Shown piece after piece: positions 1 to 11,000 of a DNA stretch of 64,000 nt. Each line of letters starts with the position of its first letter. Positions within the stretch are counted from its first letter, which is position 1. Where the stretch lies: the NCBI GenBank assembly GCA_006384855.1, contig VCJN01000232.1:48289-112288 (forward strand), given 5' to 3'. The translations under genes and the position numbers were made by a program. Source of the stretch: Tetraselmis striata (Eukaryota; Chlorophyta; Chlorodendrophyceae; Chlorodendrales; Chlorodendraceae). The notes under the pieces are model-generated. The model was not told the DNA's origin. It was given only the letters and a program-made list of their open reading frames with translations, and ran no database searches.

Positions 1-2047
1 CCTCGTCTGCGGGCTAGTGTTGCCTGTCCATGCCTCCTCCACCTCGGTAGCCCGGTGTTGCGCGGCCTCCCAACGGCCACGGGGTGTCTGCTCTGTCTCG
101 GAGGCGCACCAACTATCCCGCAGCCCGCGCCGGGAAGTTCTCGTGGTGTGCCATTTTTACTGTACATGAAATGGCGCGTAACGGGCTTATACAACCTTGC
201 GACTATCGCCTACAACATGGCGATAGTAAAGCGATAGTCATCGAAGCACCGTGTCGGATTTTAATGCAGTACGCAAATAAAAGTATTATTGTAGTGGCGC
301 GGCATTACCTAGCTGAGCCCGTTTGTTCTATCAAACACTAGGATCTTTGTACGACTACTGCTTTCTCGATCGCATACATATCGATCGCATAGATCGTATA
401 GATCAGGTAAACGGTGATGCCACAAAGTAGTGAGACGTCCGATAATATTGTGAATCCATCCTCTCAGTCGGATTCGAAAGGTGCCTCTCAAAATCTCCTC
501 TACTTGCATCCGGTTCGCGTCCATCTCCTCCTCAGTCGGCTCGATCTCCATCGCCTCCTCCTGGTCGATGTCGATCACTTCCTGCTCCTCCGACTACTTG
601 TGTCAGCGGGGGGCGCCGAGACGGGGGCGCCGAGACGGGCGCCGAGACCGCCCCGCTTCGTCCTCGCTGCTGTCCTCATCCATCGCGGGGCAGGGAGGGT
701 GGATGTCCTGGGCTGGTGGAAGGTGGGAGTGACTACGGCAGCTTCTGCGGGTCGCACAGTTTATAATAGCGTGCGTGGCAACGCGCAAGGGCGCGCGTGG
801 TCGCGCGCTTACTCAGTGCGGTTGTGAACTCGCGCTTTATGTACTGTTTCGTTCCCCGAAAAAACCCCCCTCCCCACCCCTCCGATTTCCGGGACGAAAT
901 AGGCAGCTAAACCAGCTTATTACTTCGGAGCCTAAGTAGCACTGGGCAGCCCCCGCTTTTAAACAACTTCCGGACCCGGCGGTGTGCGGCAGGATGGCGC
1001 GCCCTCTAATAGCACGCTATCCGCGCCATGGCCGGTTGGCTGCGAATGCGCTGCAAAGGTTAGTGCTGCTGATGCGCACGCTCACGCGCGCGCGCCGGCT
1101 GCCCGGCTGCCCCAACGCTATGTGTTGTCCTTGAATTCTTGCTCTTGAAAAATGCTATACTGCTCCGTAGTTAGGTGCGGCGATACACCGCTAGGTATAG
1201 ACAGTACACTGCTTATCCGCCAGCAACGTATTTACGTATTGGTCCTCCTTATATAGGGAGCCCAGTCAGTAGGGGTCCCATCACTCTGGGGTCTCACCTA
1301 CGGACATTGTGGGGCCCGGCCAACAATATTAAGGGACACCGCGTGGGGTCGTCCAGTCTGCTTATTGTACTATATACACGATAGCAGCATATGCTGCTAT
1401 CTCGCCAGTAAAAAGATACACTTCTCCACATAAGAATCCAGCTGCCCAATATAAATGAAGGCACCCATACACTTCGCCAATATTGCCTACACTTTGCCAC
1501 TACATAATCCAACGACTACTACTGCCCAAATGGAAGCAGCCGTACACTTCGCCAATAAGGCTTGTACTTATCCACAAACTTCAGCACGAGCTTGACTGTA
1601 AGTCTCCGTGTGCCCTGACTAGGGCATGAAACACTAGGAGGTCAGGCGCCCATCTGGGGTTTCAACCAGGGTATGGAACCCTAGGCAAATAGGTAGGTTA
1701 TGTGCTGCCCCGGTGTGCGCCTGCGGATATGGCAGACGCTACAGCAGTCTCCAATGAATTTGACTCCCAAGGCCAGCTCATGGCGGGCTCCTGTGCGCTG
1801 TGCGTTGCGCGGTGGCGTGCGTTTGAATGGAAACTGGTTGCTTGCAGTTTCTATTGCCGATAGTCTGACACGTCGGCGACATGAACCTTTTGGAGCGCGC
1901 CCTTTGTGGCCAACTTGATATTACATCGACGGCGCCTCTTCATTCCGGTAACGAAGGACAACAGCGTGGGGCGAGGACGGGGAGCCAGGGGGGGGGGGGG
2001 GGGCTATTGCTACGGGTATTGGGGCCTTTGTGGGCCTCCCGGTTGCT
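1..2047. other. Downstream flank of POLD1; weak acidic ORF only
   Basis: A minus-strand open frame at about 578-309 encodes a Glu/Asp-rich stretch (EEQEVIDIDQEEAMEIEPTE). Just upstream a second acidic piece (MDEDSSEDEAGR) lies near 686. They could be exons of a small unrecognised gene, but no splice pair was proved. The rest (about 800-1980) shows no gene, only GC-rich spacer and a G15 run near 1990. Confidence 0.3.
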
Positions 2048-5000
2048 TCACCAGCTCTCGTCAAAGCGCAGCAGCTGGTCGTGAGCGTCCTTCAGGTCCT
2101 TCTGAACCTGCGACCACGGGGTACGAGGTGGATCGTGTCAGACCGCAGGTAGGGCCGTCAAAGTGAGGACCAGGCACTGCATGAGATGACCGGAGCACTG
2201 CATTCCAAATCAGACTCACAGCCAAAACGGCGTATTGACACTCACGCGGCGTTGCCCGTGTTGTTACAGGTTGAGGATTAAAAATTCCTCTGCTTTCCTA
2301 TCGGCGCGGTTGTAACACGGCGGACGGTCGTATTGCGAGTCTCGGCGGGGTGGGGGGGGGGGGGGGGGGGGGCTTGTTGATGATGTTATTGGTAAAGCAT
2401 CGCCCGAAGCGGACATGATCTGACTAAAGGGCAACATAGCCGGGCATGGCACCGCTCGCCAGTCGCCCATACCATCGGATAAAGCGGAAAGTGCTTCGGT
2501 GAGCGCTGCCGCCAGGAGGTTTTCGATCCTAAGCCTGGGCATGTACAGCTTACTATTGCAAGATAGCATTATGACCCCTGGATATACCGACTGATGTAAT
2601 TCTACACACGCGCGCATGCTGTCATGCCTCTGTTTACACGTAGTCATGAACACACGGGTGCCGACGCGGCCGTCAGAACACTGCGACAATTAAGCCGGCC
2701 TGCCTGCCAGGGGTCAAACACAGATGCAAGCCGCATGGAAGGCGTGTAAGAATGGTTCTTATGGGTGCGTCGACACCCGTGCAATGACCCTCATTATAAG
2801 ACTCTTATAGTTGGGCTTACAAGCAACCCAACCTTTAAGATCCTTCCGCTATGGTTCCCGCTATGGTTCAGTCTGCATTTGACCTCTGGCAGGCAGGGCG
2901 GGTTCTTATTTGCAGTGTCCTTATCACCGCGTCGGTGCCCGCACATACGTATGGGCAGTTCAGTCCACCACTGCTTTGGGGAAGGCGGGGGAAGGGGGGG
3001 GGGGGGGGGGGGGGGGGGGAAGGTGTCACCTTTTTCCGGCGGTAGAAGATGGGGCAGTCGCGCGAGGTGCAGAGGACGTCCTGGTGCAGCGAGCCCTGGC
3101 AGCGCTGGCACTGCGTCCACAGCGCCGCAAACTGGTCCTCCAGCATGTTGGCCTTGTTGAGCGAGGTGCTGTAGATCTCCGCCTCCCTGGACTTGCAGTG
3201 CTCGCACAGCGAGGCGCTCTCCAGGCTCTTGGGCAGCGCGGCCTTGCAGCCCATGCAGCGCGAGACCTTCTTGGCGAAGCGCATCATGCCGCCCACCGCG
3301 GAACTGGGTGCGGACACCGCGATGGCGCGCGTGTGGTCGCCGGTGAACAGCTCCTGCGGGGTGGGTTGCACCGTACACAAGCGGTCAGCCAACCCGAGCG
3401 ATGCCGCAGCAGATTGGCCAAGACGTAAAAAAAACGGCGAATCTCGCTGATTTCTGAAACTTGCATATTTCAGTGAGACTTTCAGGATTCATAATAACAT
3501 ATCATATATATCATAACATATGTGGCATATCCAATATTGTCTGTTGTTGAGGATGTATCAAGTACGTAATACAGCATTTGCCGGGTCAGGTCACCTCAGA
3601 CGTGAAGGCACCCGCACCCCGGGGATCCCTCATTTGTGAATTCATAACAACGGAAACGGAGACACGCTGTTATTGACCGAGGGTGAATAAGGCGGCGATG
3701 GACTGCTGATAATGCCCTGGCGCTGAGTCCCCCGCTGATAAAGAAGCCCTAGGGGGAAACAGTCGAGGTGGCCATGGTTGCTGAAGGCTTGCGGAAGGTG
3801 GCAGTTGCCCGTGATGCGCGAACAATAAGCGAGCGGACAGCGCAACGACAATGAATAGAGAGAAAAGCAAAGGCGGGGCGGGGGGGGGGGGGGGGAGAGA
3901 GGGTGGCATCGGCCAAAGGGCAAATGGAGACGGCGTGCCGAGAGTGGCGACAGTGACAATGGTGAGGAGGGGGGACGCGTGCCCACTGCAAGAGACAGCG
4001 CGCACAGCAGAAATCAGGACGGAAATATATCATGTATGGCGCGTTGGGTTTGCTATAAACTAGTGTTCTTAACCACCCCCCCTCCCCCAATCGAGAGACA
4101 CTATAGCTGTTTTCGAAAATCTATCAGAATACACCACGAATGTATCACGGAATATGAAATAAGAGTAGTAATCGGCCGACCGGCCGACCGCGCAGCATAT
4201 GCGGAAATTCGACAATGGACAAAAAAGTCATCGTCAACAGTTATTGGCAACCTCCCAAGAGGGCTGGACAAACACGTCCGGAAGTTTGAGGATTGCCTAT
4301 CATCGCGTCAATCGTGTGGAACTCAGGAGGTGGCGATCAGGATTAGGGCTTCAAAACCCTAAACCTAAACCCTAAAATCCGCTGAGTACCAATGCGCACT
4401 ACGAGGTCCCTCTACTGGGAATCATCACGAAGAGGTGAACAACTGTGCGTTTTTCTCGCGACATCTTTGAACACAACAAAGCGTTGACGCGGTGAACGGG
4501 GAAGCAGCGGGTCGGCGGGCGCCACGGGGGCAGGGGCAGGGGCATGCCTTTGGGTTCTTCATGATGGGCTCGAAGATGCGCGACAGCGGCTGCTCGAGGT
4601 AGTGCGTGACGTAGTGCTGCGTGTCGATGGGCAGCCCGTTCTCCAGCGCAAAGATGGGGTCCTCCGCCTTCTCCCAGCCCTTGGCGCCCTTGGGGCCCTT
4701 GATGATCACGTACGCCACGCGGTCGCCCACCGTGGGCGCGGTCGCGGGGTCTCGCTTCATCATCTTCTTGGCCAGCTCCACGTGCGCCGCTTTGTTGTCG
4801 TAGTCCTCCGCCGCCTGCGTCAGCCCTGCGCCCCCGCCGCGCAGGGAACCCGATTATGCTGAGCAGAGGAAAAATAGACCACCGTACCTGAGCACGATTT
4901 AATTGGGTTCGCTCGTCAAAAAAGGAACAAATTATGTTGACGCAAAGAATTGGAACATCCGTGTGGCGTTCTTTATGTAAGCGTGACATATTTCAAGATA

Positions 5001-8000
5001 AAAAATATTTGCTTTCTCTCTGGGGGTGTGGGCGGGGGCGGGGGGAGGGGGATCAAAAAGATAATATGCCGCGAACCCGAAGCGAGGTTAGGGTTTATAG
5101 CTAGGATTAGGGTTTACACACAACATGGAACACGTGAGTTCACGGCCCCCAAAACAACGAATTGCGTCACGAGCTCTACTCAGGGATATTGTGCGGAGTG
5201 GAATGTGATAAACGGCAATTGGTTTACAGTTATTCCCTCTTTGCAAGGGAGTGAGCCACGTTCAGCATGCACGGATCAGAAGTGCGTTTGCGGTGCGTCC
5301 GGGCATGACACGCACTCGTAGCCGAATATTCGATGTGCACCACAGTAACGATGAGGGCGGCGGTGTCCTGAAAGTCAGCGACAGCACCCTGGCAACACTT
5401 CTGACTTGTAAACGGCCCTTCTCAGTTCCGTCTGGTCAGCAACTACAAGGTCAGCGTCGGGACCTCACAACTATATAATACCACATGAATATGTAGTATT
5501 CATGTGGTGTTATATAATGTATTAGTAAACTATGTAATGTAATGTAATGTAATGTAATGTAATGTAATGTAATGTAATGTAATGTAATGTAATGTAATGT
5601 AATGTAATGTAATGTAATGTAATGTAATGTAATGTAATGTAATGTAACATAGTATAATAACATATGCTATGTTACATATAGTATAATATACTAAACTATA
5701 ATATAATATAGTATGTGTGCCGACGCACTGTGATAAGAACAAACATTTCCGGCCTATAATTGGGCTTGCGTGCAACAACCTAAACAAACATTCGCTACAG
5801 TTCTGCTATTGTTTCGTCTACATTTGATCTCTGACAGGCAGGGCAGGTGAATATCCGCAGTGTTCCTGCTACTACTGTGGCGGCGGCTGTAACACCGCAT
5901 GCTGTATTAGCGGAGACGGGATAGGAACCCAACTCTGGTTTCTCGCCATGGGGATGCGCAGGTGGGCGGGTGGGTGGGGGTGGTGGGAGGGGGGCGTCCA
6001 CGCGCGCACCCTTGCTGACGACGAGGAGGGAGAGGTCGAGGCGGTTCATGAGCAGGTCGGAGATGACCTCCTTGACGTAGGCCACGGCGCCCGGGACGTC
6101 GCGCTCGCGGAGCAGCTTCTCCAGGCAGGTGGACACGACGTTGCGGACGAGGAGGCAGTTGTCGCGGCGCACGGTCTCGATGCCCTTGGCGTCCATCTTG
6201 TCGTGCCGGTCGGGGCGCGTCCAGTACAGCCCCGCGTAGCGCTTCTTGGAGATGAGCAGGTAGGGGAAGTAGACCTTCTCAAACTCGAGCTTGATGGGGT
6301 GCGGGAAGGTGGTGGAGATGAAGTCCGCCGCCTCCTTGCCGAGCGCCATCGCCTCCTCCACGGTCTCCGCCTTGAAGTTCACCATGACCGAGTCCGTATC
6401 GCCATATATGACGTCGCTGTCCTCCTTGTACCCGTTGGCCTTGTTGTACGTGGCCATCACCAGCGTCTTGGTGTGCTCAATCATCTCGCGGCCGTACGAG
6501 GTCGTGGAGGCGCTGATCTCCAGGCAGGGCAGCGACCCCACCGTCGCGCCCGTGAAGCCGTAAACGCTGTTGGCGCTCACCTGAATGCGGCACGACAGCA
6601 ACACCGTCAGCCGCAGCCAGCAAGATGCGCGCCAGGCGAGGCAGAGTGGTGAATGATACGAAATAACGATATTTTTCTGCAAAAATCTGCTTTGCTCACA
6701 ACACAAAAGTGAATGCACGGCTGTGTATGTAACACCGAGCTAATCACATATAAATATATACAGGGGGAGGAGGGACGTGGTCCAACCTTGAGCGCAAGCT
6801 GGCGGCCGTCAAGCACCGCCTTCACAAAGGGGTCGGTCGCCGCCTTGAGGTCCGCCTTGGCGCGCTTACGCGCGCTGAGCAGCTCCTCCAGGATCTCTGG
6901 CAGCAGGCCCTGCGCAACTCACCCGCACGCCCGCAGCGTCAGCCCATACGGCACACACGAGTCGCGCCTTTGCCGAGAGGCGTGGGCAGCCATAGGACCG
7001 AATGGCACGGGGCCGCACCTTGCGGACGTGGGACCTGACAAACGTGTCGCCTGTGGGGGACTTCTCTATGTTCTCGGGCTTGTGAGAGTCCACCCTGCGG
7101 ATGGATAGGAAAAGATGGGCGGGGGCTCAGTGCATCGGCATCACAATGCCAAGCTTCTTGCCGCTTCATTTTCATCTTTGGCCATATCCGAAACATATTG
7201 ACACATCAAGTGGAACTGTGATAGAGTGGCGGGGTTCTATCTGTTGGGGCACTTTCACTGCGACTATGATTGCACAGCAATGCCTTATTTCGGGGCATCT
7301 TTCAATAAGGAGTCGCAACACCAATCAGTTTTTGAGAATTGGCCCCAGGACCCCACCATAACACTGCGCATGCGGTTCCACACCCTGTTTCCGAAGTAGA
7401 TACGACAGCCCGATGACTGTTTATGGTTTCGGAGCATGTCCCACAATTGGCGGTGGACGCAACTGGTCCCGGAGCGCCCGGCGCAAACAGCCTGGCGTGC
7501 GATGTGGTTTCGGAGCACATCATCTGGCATGCACGGACAATACATGGTTTCGGAGCATTGGCTGTGAGGAAATGTCCAAGTGATAGCCTTGGAGCACTGA
7601 CGTACTGCCACGCCGTGCGGTCGCAGATGTTGGTCTGGTGGTTGCCCTGCCACTGACGGACTGACAATACATGGTTTCGGAGCATCCACAAGGTATAGCC
7701 ACAAATAAACAGTTTGGAAGGCAGCGGATGGTGCAGCAAGCACTATGGGGACGCGGACCTGGGGAAAGGTACACGTTGAAGGGAACTGCGATGTGGAGGC
7801 GGGCGAAGGGGGGTGGGGTGGGGTGGGGGGGGGGGGGGGGGGGGGGGGGCGCACTTCTCGCGGGGCACCAGCGTGGAGTAGCAGAGGTTGTGCGCCATCA
7901 TGATGGAGGGGTACAGGGAAGCGAAATCCAGCGTGGCGACCGGCTTGTCGTAGTAGCCCTGCAGATGCGGGCGCAAATTGGTCAGGCAGCTGAGGGAAAG

Positions 8001-11000
8001 GACGCCAGCGCTACATGGCCATGCAGGGGGGTTCAGTGGGTCGCGCAGCGGGGGGTGCGCACCGCTTTGGCGTCCAGCACGGTGGCGCCCTCGTAGGTGT
8101 TGCCGCCCTCGGTGGCGCCCGCGGTGCGCGCCATCTTGGGCACCAGCAGCCCCTTGGAGCGCGCCTTGCGCAGGATCTGGGAGAAGACCTTGATGGACTG
8201 GCCGCGTGTGAGGAGGTACGCGAAGGGCACGCCCGTGACGCGCGCCATCTCCATGTAGTTGTACATGTACATCAGCTTGCCGAACAGCCGCAGCGGCAGC
8301 AGCGCGTCCTTCAGGCAGTACACCGCCAGGCGGCGGCGCGTCTCGTCGTTGCCGTTCTGCAGGTCCGAGATGCACGAGTGGTGCACGTCCTCCTTCTGCT
8401 CGTTTAGAAAGTGCGCCGACACGGCGTTGAGCGAGTACGAGGACAGCTTGTAGTCTCGCTGGATGGCGAGCATGAGGTCGAACTGCACGCGCCCCTCGAT
8501 CGTGATCTCCTTGTACTCGTGCGTGCCGTACGCCTTGCTGCTGAACTTGGCGTCCTTCATCTCGGTGCGGCTCCCGCGCACGCGGCCCCAGAACGGGAAG
8601 CTGCTCACGCCAAGCGCCGCGGCGCGGTCCAGCAGGTAGGGCAGGTCGAAGTTGCAGATGTTGTAGCCGATGATGACGTCGGGGTCGCTCTCGAGCACCA
8701 GGTCGCGCCAGCGCGTGAGCAGATCCTTCTCGCTCTGGAAGCTCATCACCTGCGCGCCCACGATCCCCGCGCACGTGTCCAGCGTCATCACGTTGCGCAC
8801 CACCGGCTCCGGCTGCCCCGTCACGCTCACCATGCTCGCGATCTGGATGACCGGGTCGTGCTGCGCCTCCGGGAAGTGGCCCTGCGCACATAAAAGGAGG
8901 GGCGGAGGAGGAAGTCAAGAGGGGGGTAGTGAATTCACCATACATGGAGGTACATGTTGCGTAATAGGACATGTGTATCCGTCCACGCATGTCCATGTTT
9001 GGTGGCTCGAAGTACCAAGGAAGTGGGGGGGGGGGGGGGGGGGCAGCCGCCGCACCTTCCGTCCAGCGCACTCGATGTCCACGCTCAGCACGCGCAGCGG
9101 CGCGATGCGCTGCCAGTCGCCCTCCGGCTTGTGCGGGATGAGGTCCCTGAGGGCGCCGCCGGCGCACAGGCCACCCCCGTCAGGCCTCCGCCTTCCCTGT
9201 CAAGCACCCCCCCCCCCCCCCCCGCCAGCACTACGCCAACGACCATACTGTGCTGTACTATGCTGCCACCAAAGCAACACATGCGGTGTCTTATCATCGC
9301 GTCGGCGCCTGTGGGCGGGTCTGCACCCAATGCCGGGACAGGTGATGGCGAGGCCGGGCCGTCACTGGGCGCCTCCCCCCAAAGTCAGCCCCCCGCAGGC
9401 ATCACCCACTTGTAGTGCACGTTGGCCTCCAGCTGGCAGTAGGTGCGCGGCGCGGCGGTGTTGCGGCGCCACTTGCCGGCGGGCACCTCCACCCAGAAGC
9501 CGCCGCCCAGGCCGGTGTCCACCATGAAGCGCAGCGTGAAGAGCACGTTGCTCTCGTACGTCTGAAACGCGCGGTCGCGGCCCAGGCTCGCCACCGGGAA
9601 CCCGCTCTCCAGGATGCCTGCCGGCCGATGAGGCGGCGAGGCAGCAAACACAGGAAGGGGGGGGGGGGGGGGGTCAGGAGGCTGCGGCTGAGGATGAGGA
9701 ATCTGGCCGGATGAGGTGCCACGGCGCAGCGCATGCGAGGCATCAAAGCCAAGGGCTGGTCGGCTGGATATATGTGGCGAGCACTTCACATCTCATTGTT
9801 TACCAAGATACATGTTGTCATACTGCCAGGTTCTGGCGCGGGGAAGAACCACATGGCGGATAAGAACCCGCCGTACCTGCCAACGCTCAAATGCAGACGA
9901 AGCTATGCCGGACCCATGAAGAATGTAGGCCGAACGCAGCCTCGAATTCCGGCTCATACAAAGGGGTTCTCGTCGATGCATTGGCGCGCATGTATGTATG
10001 TGGCGACCGGTGTCCCAAGAGACCCCATACGCAGAGCGGCCCATCCTGCACCGCGGACCCCCTGCATGCAAGCGGGCCCACCCCGCGCATGCAGGCCTTG
10101 CAGGCATGTCTAACAGCACAAGCCACACACCCGCCCCGGCACGGCTGTTGTGTGTGTGTGTGTGTGTGTGAGGGGGGGGGGGGGTCTGCATGCGTGGGTG
10201 TAACTGGGCGCCGAGCGTCCTCGGCGACGGGCGGAAGATGACGGCACCGCGCCTCAGCTGGCCAGCGCGTCTACCACAAGCCTCCATCGTTATGCTCCCC
10301 CCCCCCCCCCCCCCCCTCCCCCCCTCCCCCCCCCGTCCCCCCCCCCCCCACTCCCCCACAACCGCCCTTCCAGACCCCAAGGGAGAAAAGGATACGGGAG
10401 AGGGTAAAAGAAGAGAAATGGAGGGGGAGAGGATGAGGGGGTGAGGGAGGAGGGGGGAAGAAGAGTAGAGCCCGCGGCCGAGGGGTGTCCTTCCTTGTTC
10501 TTGGGTGCCAGAACTTGGCCAATAGTGCTCAAGTTGCCCTTTTATTGACTTCAGGGTTCAAGGGTTCGAGAAACCCTAGAAACGCTCAACCCTGCTAACT
10601 CTCTGATTGTGACTCCACGTGACCGTGACCCTTGGTTCGGCAAGCATACACGGGTAGCGTCCTTGGCAAGACTTGGCAACTCAGCTACATGAGCACTGGA
10701 ACAGGCACGATTGACGCTGATTGCCCGCTCTCATAATAGTTGAGAACTCGGTTTGCCAAAGACGACACCCCGTCGTGTGTTTGCAGAAGCAAACGGCACC
10801 GTCCCCTGTATCGGCAAAACGACACTTGATCCCTGGTGACCATCGTGCACAGCAAACGTGGCTGAGTGGGGGGGGGGGGGGGGGGGGGGGGGCGCTCACT
10901 GCGGCAGGGCGCCACGTGCTTGGGCAGCGCGACGACGATCTTGAGGAAGGCGCGCTGTGCCTGCGCCTGGTAGTTCATCAGCGAGCAGCCCTGCTGCAGG

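Noticed and set aside
4344-5112. True telomere or subtelomere
   Set aside because: Only a few degenerate CCCTAAA/TTTAGGG units, located inside POLD1 introns.
5948-6652. 234-codon plus-strand ORF
   Set aside because: Exact antisense of POLD1 exon 10, long only because of the GC-rich codon use there. The same holds for plus-strand frames over 8.0-8.9 kb and 3.0-3.4 kb.
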